Origin: an uncultured Clostridia bacterium
GTDB taxonomy: Bacteria; Bacillota; Clostridia; Oscillospirales; Acutalibacteraceae
Reading direction: 5' to 3'
DNA: 36,504 bases
Assembly (NCBI GenBank): GCA_947632045.1
Contig: CANRNQ010000022.1
Location: forward strand, 1-36,504
Each line of letters opens with the position of its first letter. Position 1 is the stretch's first letter. The notes beneath the pieces are model-generated. The model was not told the origin of the DNA, searched no databases, and saw only the letters and a program-made list of their open reading frames with translations. Below, one piece after another: positions 1 through 7,894 of this stretch. Both the position numbers and the translations under genes were made by a program.

Positions 1-38
1 ACAGAATTTAAAGTGAAATAATTCTGTCCTTTTTTTGT
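1..38 (+). terminator. Rho-independent terminator at the window edge
   Basis: An 8-bp perfect stem (ACAGAATT at 1-8 with AATTCTGT at 20-27) is followed by a run of seven T. It probably ends a plus-strand gene lying before the window. Confidence 0.7.
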
Positions 39-48
39 TTTGGTGAGA

Positions 49-78
49 AACGCTGCACTTTTTGTGTGGCGTTTTTTT
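49..78 (+). terminator. Second terminator-like hairpin
   Basis: AACGC-TGCAC (49-58) pairs with GTGTG-GCGTT (64-73) around a T-rich loop and runs into seven T. It lies just after the first terminator and before the exon that carries the group II intron. Confidence 0.5.
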
Positions 79-145
79 CATATACAAAAAATCATGAGCG
101 TAAGCCCTGAACCTATATGGCAGGCAGCTCCAAGGAGGATTTTTT

Positions 146-718
146 ATGAATAAAATTTGTGTGCGACGCGTTCCTAAGTAAAAATCTTGGGCGCAAAAAT
201 AAGTAAGGATAGACTCTACATGTATAGATAATATTGTTGGAACGCGGAAGGGTTCGAATGTCTAATCAAACAGCTTACACTGGGGCAGTTCTGCGGAAAC
301 GGGCAACCGAGGGAACGCAGATTTATCGGACTGAGAGTAGCGGCACGACCGACGAAACTGCCGTAATGGCAGTGGAGGAACAGCCGCGAGTCATAGCTAA
401 GTCAAATCAGTAGGTTAATTAAATCACAGCTTCGAGTAAGACAAAGAAAATCCAAACCGAAAGGAGAGGATGTCTGTGACAAAAAAATAACTGTTTAAGC
501 TAAAATTCTTTGAAATAACTAACCAATACTACAATACTAAGCTATGATGGAGCGCTGTGTGAGGTAAAAGGTTCATGCATGGTGTGGGTGGGAGGGAGAG
601 GGAAACATCAGAAACAATAGTCTTACCTAAGAAAGTAGATGTTTTTGAAATCCACGAGGTTAATCCTAACAGTGAATTTTACGATGCCATAATGAAAGAT
701 AAGTTGTTTGTCGGGTGA
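146..718 (+). other. Very small reading frame interrupted by a group II intron (two exons)
   Basis: A strong ribosome binding site (AAGGAGG, near 131-138) precedes ATG at 146, but the frame reads only five codons (MNKIC) before the intron consensus GTGCG begins at 161. After the intron a frame opens from 629 or 632 to a TGA at 716-718, reading KVDVFEIHEVNPNSEFYDAI and then MKDKLFVG. If the intron spans about 161-628 or 161-631, the exons join in frame to a protein of roughly 33 residues. I do not recognise the protein. The good ribosome binding site, the in-frame join and the clean stop are the support. The exact 3' splice site is not certain from sequence alone. Confidence 0.4.
161..630 (+). 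mobile_element. ORF-less group II intron (bacterial class B-like)
   Basis: The 5' end matches the group II start GUGCG-AC (161 on; GUGUG at 159 is an alternative). Near the 3' end, 550-585 fits domain V: GAGCGCTGTG pairs back with CATGGTGT through G-C, A-U and G-U pairs around an AGGTAAAAGGTT hairpin. Domain VI follows, with GGTGGGA near 586-593 pairing with TCTTACC at 621-627, and an A-rich 3' end. Domain I-III-like sequence fills 161-480. The domain IV space (about 480-548) is only some 70 nt, so no reverse transcriptase/maturase is encoded. Splicing would need a maturase in trans. A CAAAT near 401-410 could serve as EBS1 for the ATTTG just before the 5' junction; this is inference. Confidence 0.7.
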
Positions 719-792
719 AATAAGTCTGGCAAGCAACTTGTTTTTTACACGTTTCACGGATAAAGACGAGAAGTGTAAAGGGTAAGTTGTAA

Positions 793-820
793 TTGCACTT
801 CCAAAATAACGTGTTATAAT
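793..820 (+). promoter_or_regulatory. Sigma-A type promoter for a short transcript
   Basis: TTGCAC (793-798) and a perfect TATAAT (815-820) are separated by 16 nt. No coding frame with a ribosome binding site follows before the terminator at 875-905, so the promoter appears to drive a short RNA. Confidence 0.55.
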
Positions 821-826
821 ATTCAT

Positions 827-905
827 ACTGAAAGGTGTGCGAATACACCCCTTCGCTCCTAAAAATAACGCACAAAAGCCGGCTTGAAAATAAGTCGGCT
901 TTTTT
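827..905 (+). ncRNA. Predicted small RNA of about 75-80 nt
   Basis: The stretch is framed by a near-consensus promoter ending at 820 and a strong terminator ending at 905. It holds one small hairpin (GGTGT with ACACC, about 833-848), an unpaired CCTTCGCTCC segment, and then the terminator stem. No ribosome binding site plus start codon is visible. It lies between the intron-split frame and an integrase remnant, so it may be a regulator (for example antisense or copy control) left from a mobile element. The function is unknown. Confidence 0.45.
875..905 (+). terminator. Rho-independent terminator
   Basis: AAGCCGGCTT pairs with AAGTCGGCTT (one G-U pair) around a GAAAAT loop, followed by a run of T at 901-905. 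Confidence 0.7.
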
Positions 906-1033
906 GTTGCAAAAAATAAATATAGTAAAAGTAATTTCTTGGCAGTAGACAGCTCCGCGTATGGAGCAATGCCGAGACCGAGAAATTTGGACGGTGAGTG
1001 AAATTTTACGCACTTTCACGCGATATGTGAACT

Positions 1034-1094
1034 ACTCGGCAACAAGTTACCGAGTCTTCCCGCCCCGATGTAATAAAATATTTTATTACTTCGG
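1034..1094 (+). repeat. Two adjacent inverted repeats, one a perfect 20-nt palindrome
   Basis: ACTCGG-c-AAC pairs with GTT-a-CCGAGT (1034-1055). Directly after it GTAATAAAATATTTTATTAC (1070-1089) is a perfect palindrome, extended by CCGA/TCGG arms to 1065-1094 with one T-T mismatch. The position next to an integrase remnant would fit a recombination or end site of a lost element, or an accessory protein binding site. The role is not established. Confidence 0.45.
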
Positions 1095-1119
1095 CAGGAG
1101 GAACCGTTGGCAGGGTTTT

Positions 1120-1269
1120 CAATACATTTACTACGCAATACATTATGGGACACGCAAATATATCCATGACTTTCGTGTCTATACTCATGCAAGCTACGAA
1201 AGGGCTGCCGAACGAATGGCAGATATATCAGCTTCAAAAGAAGTATCTGAATCAAAAAAGATGGTATAA
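1120..1269 (+). pseudogene. Decayed C-terminus of a tyrosine recombinase (ICE/phage integrase)
   Basis: Two frames together rebuild a typical integrase tail. From 1139 one frame reads QYIMGHANISMT, the conserved region with the GH dipeptide before the catalytic His/Tyr. From about 1180 another frame reads YTHASYERAAERMADI, which includes the catalytic Tyr region, and ends at TAA 1267-1269. The shift between them lies at about 1175-1182. A short direct duplication (CAATACATT repeated 16 nt apart near 1122 and 1138) breaks the upstream frame as well. The rest of the gene is absent, so this is a fragment left by an integrated element. The 102-residue open frame starting at 961 is chance apart from its last 30 residues. 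Confidence 0.65.
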
Positions 1270-1300
1270 TTTTTTCACTTCACTACACCATTTGCGATAA

Positions 1301-1330
1301 AAATATGTAAAAATATGTAAGCATATGTAA
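1301..1330 (+). repeat. Three 10-bp direct repeats
   Basis: AAATATGTAA, AAATATGTAA and GCATATGTAA follow head to tail at exactly 10-bp steps, one helical turn each. A related CGATATGTAG lies near 1370. Helically phased repeats downstream of an integrase tail are typical of arm-type binding sites for integrase or excisionase, but could also be a regulator site for the next gene. Assignment is inference. Confidence 0.5.
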
Positions 1331-1443
1331 CTGATTTGCTAATATCAATATTAAGAAACAGTAAAACCACGATATGTAGTGGCACAAAGACATACGCAAA
1401 ACAATTTTCTGAAAAAATTATAGAAAGAAATTCGATTTATCTC

Positions 1444-1472
1444 TTCACAAAATATGAATTGTGGGGTATAAT
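1444..1472 (+). promoter_or_regulatory. Promoter upstream of radC
   Basis: TTCACA (1444-1449) and TATAAT (1467-1472) are 17 nt apart, an excellent vegetative promoter. The untranslated leader to the radC start is about 105 nt and shows no clear structured element. Confidence 0.65.
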
Positions 1473-1583
1473 CAAAATATATAATATCGCTGATTATTGA
1501 TAAGATTATTTTAAAAAAACTATTTTATCAAAGTAGCGGCGAGCAGATATTTTTTTCAGGAAGTATAAATGTGGAGTGATTAG

Positions 1584-2282
1584 ATGCAAAATGATAAAAA
1601 TATACATTCCGGCCATAGGGATAGAATGCGCGCAAGATTTCTTAAAAAAGGTCTTGATGATTTTAATGACCATGAGATACTTGAGCTTTTGCTGTATTAT
1701 TGTATTCCGAGAAGAAATACAAACCCCATAGCCCATGAGCTTATACATACCTTCAAATTTATTTCGGCGGTATTTGACGCTCCGTTAAAAGCGCTTACGG
1801 ACTTTGGCCTAAGTGAAAACTCCGCGGTTTTAATTAAGCTTATACCTCAGTTGGTCAGGGTTTATCTTGATGATAAACAAGAGCGCAGCCAAAATAGAGT
1901 CAATATTGAAAGAGTCGGAAACCTGATGAAGGATAAATTTATCGGACGCAAAGTTGAAACCGTTATACTCTTGCTTCTCGATGTAGGGTACAATATTCTA
2001 TTCTGCGGAGTTGTAGGCGAAGGTTCAGTATCTTCTTGCGATGTTTATATAAAAAAGTTAGTCGAAATCGCAGCCAGCTATAACGCAAGCTATGCTGTCG
2101 TAGGGCACAATCACCCGAGCGGCATTATCGCACCGTCAGATTCCGATGTGTACTGCACAGAGGTTATTGCAAACGCGCTTTCGACCGTAGGAGTGAGGCT
2201 TCTCGATCATGTTATCGTGTCCGACAACGATTTTGTATCATTTAGACAGTCAAATTTGTGCGGGGATCTCTTTAAAGTTTAA
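1584..2282 (+). CDS. radC: RadC family JAB-domain protein
   Basis: The 232-residue protein matches the UPF0758/RadC family. A helix-hairpin-helix-like N-terminus (HRDRMRARF at 11-19 and DHEILELLLYY at 29-39) is followed by a JAB/MPN metalloprotease-like domain. The metal signature HNHPSG is at 175-180, with PSDSD at 184-188 supplying the Ser and Asp of the JAMM pattern. Length is typical of the family. RadC proteins are widespread and often near mobile DNA, but their enzymatic role is still unclear; the old DNA repair assignment is doubtful. The ATG at 1584 has GGAG about 8 nt upstream. The gene stands alone, with its own promoter at 1444-1472 and a hairpin terminator downstream. Its position beside an integrase remnant allows either a chromosomal or an element-borne origin. 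Confidence 0.9.
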   Translation: MQNDKNIHSGHRDRMRARFLKKGLDDFNDHEILELLLYYCIPRRNTNPIAHELIHTFKFISAVFDAPLKALTDFGLSENSAVLIKLIPQLVRVYLDDKQERSQNRVNIERVGNLMKDKFIGRKVETVILLLLDVGYNILFCGVVGEGSVSSCDVYIKKLVEIAASYNASYAVVGHNHPSGIIAPSDSDVYCTEVIANALSTVGVRLLDHVIVSDNDFVSFRQSNLCGDLFKV

Positions 2283-2372
2283 GCAAGATGTTTTTTATAC
2301 CGCTTTGAAAGCAGGAATAATAAAAATGTAGATCAAAGTCAAAGTAATATTTATCGACCTTATAACTACAAA

Positions 2373-2443
2373 AGGTCGCCGACCGAAGCTCTGCTGTCAA
2401 GTCAATTTGGAGCAAGCTTATCGGTACGGCGACCTGTTTTTTT
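2373..2443 (+). terminator. Long-stem terminator after radC
   Basis: AGGTCGCCG-ACCGA (2373-2386) pairs with TCGGT-ACGGCGACCT (2421-2435), and the pairing continues inward through AAGCT/AGCTT. A T-rich tract follows at 2437-2443. It is much longer than a usual terminator and may be a structured element that also ends transcription. Confidence 0.65.
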
Positions 2444-2479
2444 ATTTGGTCATATCGGAATATTGAATATTATTTTCTG

Positions 2480-5086
2480 CTATTGCTTTTCGATAGAGGC
2501 TGTCTTATAGATGAAATCTGTTTTTCCATCCATATCGTCGCTGATTCCGCTGAACGACTTGTAAGTCGCCGAAACCTCGGATACGGCCTTAAGCCTGTTG
2601 AAAATTGCTTTCACGTCGCCGTTTACGGCGTTTACAAGGACCTGTATTCCTTCCTTTTTGAATTTCTTAAGCCCGTCGGTAAGCTGCATTGAGCCGTCCT
2701 TAAGCTGCTTAATTCCCTCCGTCAGGGGAGAGGAGCCGTTTTTCAGCTCGGCTATGCCGTCGAAAAGGGTTTGTGCTCCGCTTTTCAAAGCAGCAGTGCC
2801 ATCCGATAAATCTCCGGCTCCGCTCGCGAGAGCTCCGGAGCCGTCCTTGAGCTGAGATGCGCCGCCAACGAGAGAACCGGAACCGTCTTTAAGCTCAGAC
2901 GCGCCGCTTGTGAGGGAGCTCGAGCCGGTCTTGAGCTGCGATACGCCGTTTACGAGAGATGCGGAGCCGCCCTTTAGCTGAGTAGTGCCGCTCGACAAAG
3001 AGTCAGCGCCGTCCTTGAGCTGGGACGCACCGCTTGACAGAGAGTCAACGCCGGCTTTCAGAGTGTCTGTGCCGGAAAGTATTTGCTTTGCACCGGCGTT
3101 AGCCTGATCTACTCCGGCGGTATATGTCTTTACTCCGAGGTAAAATTCGTTGTAGCTGTCAAGCTGCTGCTTAAGTGCGGTCAACGACTCTCTGCCTGCC
3201 TGCGCCTTTTTAACCGCGTCGGCTATCTGCCCCTGTACCTCTGCGCTGTTCATATTTTCTTCGATTAAAGAGGATATCTTCTCCTCGGTTTTTGTACTTA
3301 TCGTTTCTTTAATTGCCTCAGAGCTCATCTGCACCGATACCGCCTGCGACACCTGAAGCTGTACCTCCGCCGGTATGTTGCCCGCCGCGACTGCCGCCTC
3401 GTACTGCTCGGCGGTCATTGTATAGCCCGCCGCCGCAAGCACTCCCTCGGTCACCTGTTTCCTCACAGCGGCTTCAACGCCCGAGGAGATTACGCTGCGC
3501 TGCGATTCAACAGTTGCCGTTACCGTCTTAAGAGCGGTATTATATGCGAGCGCCTGCGCGTTGTCGTCGCTCAAAGAGTCTATCAGAGCGGAAAGCACGG
3601 AGGCGTAATTGCTTATGCTCAGCTTATCTGCGCTGAGCCCTGCTGAAGCTATCTGCTTATCGGCGGTAGAAAGAAGCGTGTTGAATACCGTTTCCGCGCC
3701 CTGAACGAGAGAAGCGCTGTTTGTAGAGAGGTCGTTAAGTCCCGAGGATAAGGTTCCTATATAGCCCTGAAGCTCGTAAACTCCGCCGCTGAGCTGATTT
3801 GCGCCGCCGAGAAGAGAGCCGGCTCCGTCGTCGAGAGCTTTCGCGCCGCCCGCGACCTCGGATATTCCGCCGTCGAGTGTTTTCGCACCGCCTGCAAGCT
3901 CGGAAACACCGTCGTCGAGAGCTTTTGCCCCGTTTGCAAGCTCAGAAACGCCGCCGTCAAGTGTTTTCGCTCCATTTGAAAGCTCGGAAATGCCGTTGTC
4001 GAGAGTTTTAGCGCCGTCCTCGAGGGTTTTTGCTCCGCTGTCGAGCTCTGCGGCTCCCGAATTTATCTTATCCGCACCGTCATAAATTTGATTTATGCCG
4101 TCTATAAGCTCTCCGGATTTGTCAAGAAGCGTGCTTATCCCATCGTATATCTGCGAGGAGCCGTCTATAAGATCGTTGCAGGCTGTTTCAAGCTCGTTTA
4201 AGGAGCTTGAAAGCTCGTCGACCTTGCCGTCTATTTCCGAAAAATCCATATCGCTGAACATATCGTTTGCTGCGAGGGTCAGGGTTGTGCTAAGCTCAAA
4301 ATCGCTTACGTCCGCGCTTATTTCAACATAGCTCGGGATTTCAAAATCCTTTTTGTCTATTCCGAGATTTTCCTGCATACCCGGCAGGGCAAAGCCTATA
4401 ACGTATGTCCTCGCGCCGTCGTTTATGATTTTGCCGTTCGACACCTCTACGTTGCGGAAATTATCGTTATCGACGATCATTCCCGTAAGCATTACGAAGG
4501 GAACATAGATTTTTTCGTCCTTGCCGTCGATTTTCTTTTTCTGATATTGCCTGTTTTCATAGTCAAAGCGCATTTTGAGGTTCCCGCTTTTCCCGGCAAG
4601 CTCATCGGGCGAAACCTGCTTGCCGTCGAGCGTGTATGTTATTTTCAATCCGACGGGGAGAGGCTTGTCGCTTGTTCCCTGATAATAAATATCGCTGCCG
4701 TTTGCCTGCCATTCGTACATATTGCTTTCGTCAATGGTGTAGCCTTCGTCGCCCTTGACGTTTTCAATTCCCTTGAGCGTTGATACGTCCTTGATAATAT
4801 CCGATGCTGAGGAGTTCCTTATCCAGTCGCTCACAATGACCTTTGATGGCGTGCCGTCTGCGTCCGCTATGACGTAAACCGTTTCGTTTTTGCTCATGCC
4901 TTCCCCGGACGAATCGGACGAAGCCGCCGACTGCGTTACACCCTGCTCCTCCTTAACGTCGGGAGTGACCGCGCTGTCGGCTCCTGCGGAATAGGCGGCG
5001 GTCGCCACGCCTGCGCAAACGATAGTCAGACTCATAACTGCGGATAATATCTTTGAAACATAGCTCTTTTTAAAATTTATCATCAT
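2480..5086 (-). CDS. Exported xxxLxxG heptad-repeat protein, partner of the MMPL pump (YhgE/Pip-like)
   Basis: 868 residues. An N-terminal signal peptide (hydrophobic about 13-33, ending in ATAAYSAGA) is followed by a globular region (about 60-270) and two long blocks of the xxxLxxG heptad pattern. Typical units are GAKTLDDGVSELAGG and SGASQLKDGSGSLV, near residues 330-430 and 670-800. A helical, Ala/Glu/Gln-rich segment (about 450-640) separates the blocks. Such heptads are known from YhgE/Pip and related envelope proteins that accompany MMPL transporters. Unlike full YhgE/Pip it shows no C-terminal membrane helices, so it is probably a secreted or signal-anchored rod. The ATG overlaps the stop of the pump gene (ATGA), with GGAGG upstream, so the two are translationally coupled. 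It ends in TAG. The ligand or export substrate is unknown. Confidence 0.8.
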   Translation of the reverse strand: MMINFKKSYVSKILSAVMSLTIVCAGVATAAYSAGADSAVTPDVKEEQGVTQSAASSDSSGEGMSKNETVYVIADADGTPSKVIVSDWIRNSSASDIIKDVSTLKGIENVKGDEGYTIDESNMYEWQANGSDIYYQGTSDKPLPVGLKITYTLDGKQVSPDELAGKSGNLKMRFDYENRQYQKKKIDGKDEKIYVPFVMLTGMIVDNDNFRNVEVSNGKIINDGARTYVIGFALPGMQENLGIDKKDFEIPSYVEISADVSDFELSTTLTLAANDMFSDMDFSEIDGKVDELSSSLNELETACNDLIDGSSQIYDGISTLLDKSGELIDGINQIYDGADKINSGAAELDSGAKTLEDGAKTLDNGISELSNGAKTLDGGVSELANGAKALDDGVSELAGGAKTLDGGISEVAGGAKALDDGAGSLLGGANQLSGGVYELQGYIGTLSSGLNDLSTNSASLVQGAETVFNTLLSTADKQIASAGLSADKLSISNYASVLSALIDSLSDDNAQALAYNTALKTVTATVESQRSVISSGVEAAVRKQVTEGVLAAAGYTMTAEQYEAAVAAGNIPAEVQLQVSQAVSVQMSSEAIKETISTKTEEKISSLIEENMNSAEVQGQIADAVKKAQAGRESLTALKQQLDSYNEFYLGVKTYTAGVDQANAGAKQILSGTDTLKAGVDSLSSGASQLKDGADSLSSGTTQLKGGSASLVNGVSQLKTGSSSLTSGASELKDGSGSLVGGASQLKDGSGALASGAGDLSDGTAALKSGAQTLFDGIAELKNGSSPLTEGIKQLKDGSMQLTDGLKKFKKEGIQVLVNAVNGDVKAIFNRLKAVSEVSATYKSFSGISDDMDGKTDFIYKTASIEKQ

Positions 5087-7176
5087 TCGTTGCCTCCGTT
5101 TTCTTTTTTAGGCTTAAAGCCCATTGTTGTAGCGCCTATTATTTTGTCAAACAGCATGAACATCGCCGGAAGTATCAAAATTACGCAGAACATACTGATT
5201 ATCGCTCCGCGCGCCATAAGCGCGCAAAGCGAGGCTATCATATCAACGTCGGAGTATAGGGCTACTCCGACCGTGGCGGCAAACAGCCCCATTGCGCTGA
5301 CTATTATGGACGGGATAGAGGTTTCAAGCGCTGTGGATACAGCCTCCCGTTTGCCGAAGCCAAGACTTCGCTCCTTTTTATACCTTGTCGTCATCAGAAT
5401 CGCGTAGTCAACCGTAGCGCCAAGCTGTATAGTGCTTATGCAAATCGGCGCGATGAACGGCAGAGTTTCCCCAAGATAATGCGGGAGTCCGAGATTTATA
5501 AAGATAGCAAGCTCTATTACCGCGACGAGTATCACCGGCAGGCTTATGCTCTTTTCGACGACCGCAATGATTATAAATATCGCGACGATTGAAATTATAT
5601 TTACGGTTTGGAAATCGATCGAGGTTATGTCTATCATATCTCCCGTGCAGGCGGCCTCGCCGATAAGCAGTCCGTTTTTATCGTATTTGTCGATAATTGA
5701 GTTTAGCTCGGACATTTGCTTTGCTACCTCGTTTGACGCCGTTTTGTATTCCGAGATTATGACCATCATTTTCCAGTTGTCGCTTTCAAAAACCTCCTTT
5801 ACGGAATCCGGCAGTATTTCCTCCGGAATCATCGGGCCGACGATGCTTTCAAGCCCCAAAACGGTTTTTACTCCGTCCACCTTTTCCATTTCAGCGCTCA
5901 TTTTTCTTATGTCCTTTGACGATACCGAGGAGTCCGTGAGCACCATATGAGTCGCGCCCATGCCAAATTCCTCCTGGAGCTTTGTGTTCGCGATGACATT
6001 TTCCATATCCTTTGGCAGACTCTGCGAAAGGTCGTAATAAACCTCGTTGTTTGTGCAGCCATACCCGTAGAACGCGGGATATATTATAGCGGCAAACAGA
6101 ACGAGAAAAACAGGAAAAATTTTAACTATTCCGTTTGATAGCTTCTTGACCGACGGTATGAGCGATTTGTGCATTGTCTTTTCAAGAGGCTTATCTAAGA
6201 TGAGTATAAACGACGGCAATACGGTCACACAGCCGAGCACGCCGAGCAGAACGCCCTTTGCCATTACTATGCCGAGATCTCTGCCGAGCGTAAAGGTCAT
6301 AAAGCACAGCGCGATAAATCCCGCCACCGTCGTAATGGAGCTTCCGAGAATTGAGCGCACGGTTTCTTTTATAGCAGAGGCCATAGCCTCCCTGTGGTCG
6401 GAATAAATTCCCTTTTGCTCCTCATAGCTGTGCCACAAAAAGATAGAGTAGTCCATTGTAACGGCAAGCTGAAGCACCGCTGAGAGCGCCTTTGTTATAT
6501 AGGAGATCTCTCCGAGAAAAATATTTGTACCGAGATTTAAAAGTATGGATACGCCGATGCTCGCGAGAAACACAAGCGGAACTATCCAGTTATCCATAAA
6601 TACTATCATAGCGATGAGTGCGAGGATAACGGCTATCGCAACGTAGGTGCTTTCCTCCGACTCGCATAAATTTCTCAGATCCGTGACCATAGCGGAAATC
6701 CCCGATACAAGGCATTGCCCGTTCGCGACAGAGCGTATCTCGCTTATGGCGTTTATGGTTTCGTCCGACGAGCTTGAGCTGTCAAAGAACACCGCCATGA
6801 GCGTTGCGTCGCCCGAGTTAAAGGCGGCGTATATCTTGTCGGGAAGAAGCTCCTTTGGAATTGAAATATCCAAAAGGTCGTCATACCACAGCACGGTTGA
6901 AACATGGTCGATCTCCTTGATTTTCTCTTCGGTCTTAACTATGTCCTTGTCCTTAACGCCCTCGAATATCAAAAAAGAAAAGGCGCCCTTGCCGAAATCC
7001 TCAAGCAAATAGTCCTGCCCCTTGATAGTGTCGAGAGAATCGGGCAGATAGTTGAGCATATCGTAGTTGACCCGCGTGAATATCATTCCTAAAAACGACG
7101 GTATCAACAGAATCAAGGCCGCAACGGCGATGATCACACGATGCTTTACAACAAATTTTCCTAATCCCATTCCCAA
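5083..7176 (-). CDS. MMPL/RND-family membrane transporter
   Basis: 697 residues with the two-fold MMPL/RND layout. There is one TM helix near 13-33, an extracytoplasmic domain, and a five- to six-helix block (about 175-335). A seventh helix near 350-370, a second extracytoplasmic domain and a second helix block (about 530-685) follow. The conserved TM4 motifs with Asp-Tyr are present in both halves (VTMDYSIFLWHSYEE and ATVDYAILMTTRYKKE), consistent with proton-driven transport. Such pumps move lipids, glycolipids or hydrophobic drugs; the substrate here cannot be read. The TTG at 7176 lies 5 nt after GGAGG; ATG at 7170 is an alternative with a longer spacer. It lies downstream of a TetR gene and overlaps the heptad-repeat gene, a regulator-pump-accessory set. 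Confidence 0.88.
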   Translation of the reverse strand: MGMGLGKFVVKHRVIIAVAALILLIPSFLGMIFTRVNYDMLNYLPDSLDTIKGQDYLLEDFGKGAFSFLIFEGVKDKDIVKTEEKIKEIDHVSTVLWYDDLLDISIPKELLPDKIYAAFNSGDATLMAVFFDSSSSSDETINAISEIRSVANGQCLVSGISAMVTDLRNLCESEESTYVAIAVILALIAMIVFMDNWIVPLVFLASIGVSILLNLGTNIFLGEISYITKALSAVLQLAVTMDYSIFLWHSYEEQKGIYSDHREAMASAIKETVRSILGSSITTVAGFIALCFMTFTLGRDLGIVMAKGVLLGVLGCVTVLPSFILILDKPLEKTMHKSLIPSVKKLSNGIVKIFPVFLVLFAAIIYPAFYGYGCTNNEVYYDLSQSLPKDMENVIANTKLQEEFGMGATHMVLTDSSVSSKDIRKMSAEMEKVDGVKTVLGLESIVGPMIPEEILPDSVKEVFESDNWKMMVIISEYKTASNEVAKQMSELNSIIDKYDKNGLLIGEAACTGDMIDITSIDFQTVNIISIVAIFIIIAVVEKSISLPVILVAVIELAIFINLGLPHYLGETLPFIAPICISTIQLGATVDYAILMTTRYKKERSLGFGKREAVSTALETSIPSIIVSAMGLFAATVGVALYSDVDMIASLCALMARGAIISMFCVILILPAMFMLFDKIIGATTMGFKPKKENGGNE

Positions 7177-7257
7177 GTATTCCTCCTTTGAAAATAGTCG
7201 CAGCTTTTCTTTTTATTTTATTAACGCAGCAAAAATAAGGCAACGGACATAATAAAA

Positions 7258-7280
7258 TCCGTGCCCTGTTTTTGGGCACG
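7258..7280 (-). terminator. Hairpin between tetR and the pump gene
   Basis: CCGTGCCC and GGGCACGG form an 8-bp perfect stem with a 7-nt loop, followed on the minus strand by ATTTTATTATG. It probably reduces or ends transcription from tetR into the pump gene, leaving about 80 nt before the pump start for a separate promoter. Confidence 0.55.
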
Positions 7281-7327
7281 GAGATGAAAATGTATGAAAA
7301 TTTATATAAATTGCAGCCTGCGCGGAG

Positions 7328-7894
7328 TCAATCAGTTTGATTTTCCGAGCTTCTTTTAAATGCTGTTTCCATGGAGCCGTCGTACATCTCGCATATTCTC
7401 CTGAGCTGACTTCTAAGGTCGTAATCCATACCGTTATTAAGCCAGTCGATGACAAAGCCTATCAAAAGGCATTTGTAGTACATGATGATAGCGTCCTTGT
7501 CCGAGGCGTTTATATCGTACTGTGCGGAGGCGTTGCCGATAAATTTTTTGACCGCGATATATGCAACATTGTTCAGGTATTGCTCGAATAATTCGCGGTT
7601 TGCGGAGTTGTAAATATGGAGCATTGCCGTTTTGTTTTGAAGCGCGAAGTTTATGGCTCCTGTAAGACAATCGTAAATTGAATTTACCTCAGATTGATTT
7701 TCGAGCAGCTCGTTTATCTCGTCGATTAGAATTTCCTGCAATAAGGACGGTATATCGCTGAAGTGATAGTAAAAAGTATTTCTGTTAATATCGCAATCCT
7801 CAACTATGTCTTTAACCGTTATTTTACTAAGCGGCTTTTCGTTGAGAAGCTTCATAAAAGAAAGCTTTATAGCCTTTTCCGTAAATGCTGCCAT
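7328..7894 (-). CDS. TetR/AcrR family transcriptional regulator
   Basis: 188 residues. A TetR-type helix-turn-helix occupies about 8-55 (KITVKDIVEDCDINRNTFYYHF), and an all-helical ligand domain follows. The N-terminal sequence resembles the DhaS-like branch of TetR proteins with a TetR_C_7-type C-terminus. The open frame extends upstream to 7954, but the ATG at 7894 has CGGAGGG 6-7 nt upstream and begins exactly where family members begin, so I take that start. It precedes the MMPL pump and the heptad-repeat gene on the same strand. By analogy it should repress this set and itself until an effector binds, and no clear palindromic operator could be fixed by eye. The effector is unknown. Confidence 0.87.
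   Translation of the reverse strand: MAAFTEKAIKLSFMKLLNEKPLSKITVKDIVEDCDINRNTFYYHFSDIPSLLQEILIDEINELLENQSEVNSIYDCLTGAINFALQNKTAMLHIYNSANRELFEQYLNNVAYIAVKKFIGNASAQYDINASDKDAIIMYYKCLLIGFVIDWLNNGMDYDLRSQLRRICEMYDGSMETAFKRSSENQTD

Noticed and set aside
961-1269. A complete 102-residue protein
   Set aside because: Only its last about 30 residues match an integrase tail. The rest is chance frame over palindromes and shifted sequence.
2598-4331. Plus-strand open frames opposite the heptad-repeat gene
   Set aside because: They are low-complexity shadows (Ser/Pro/Arg-rich) of the repeated minus-strand gene, without ribosome binding sites.
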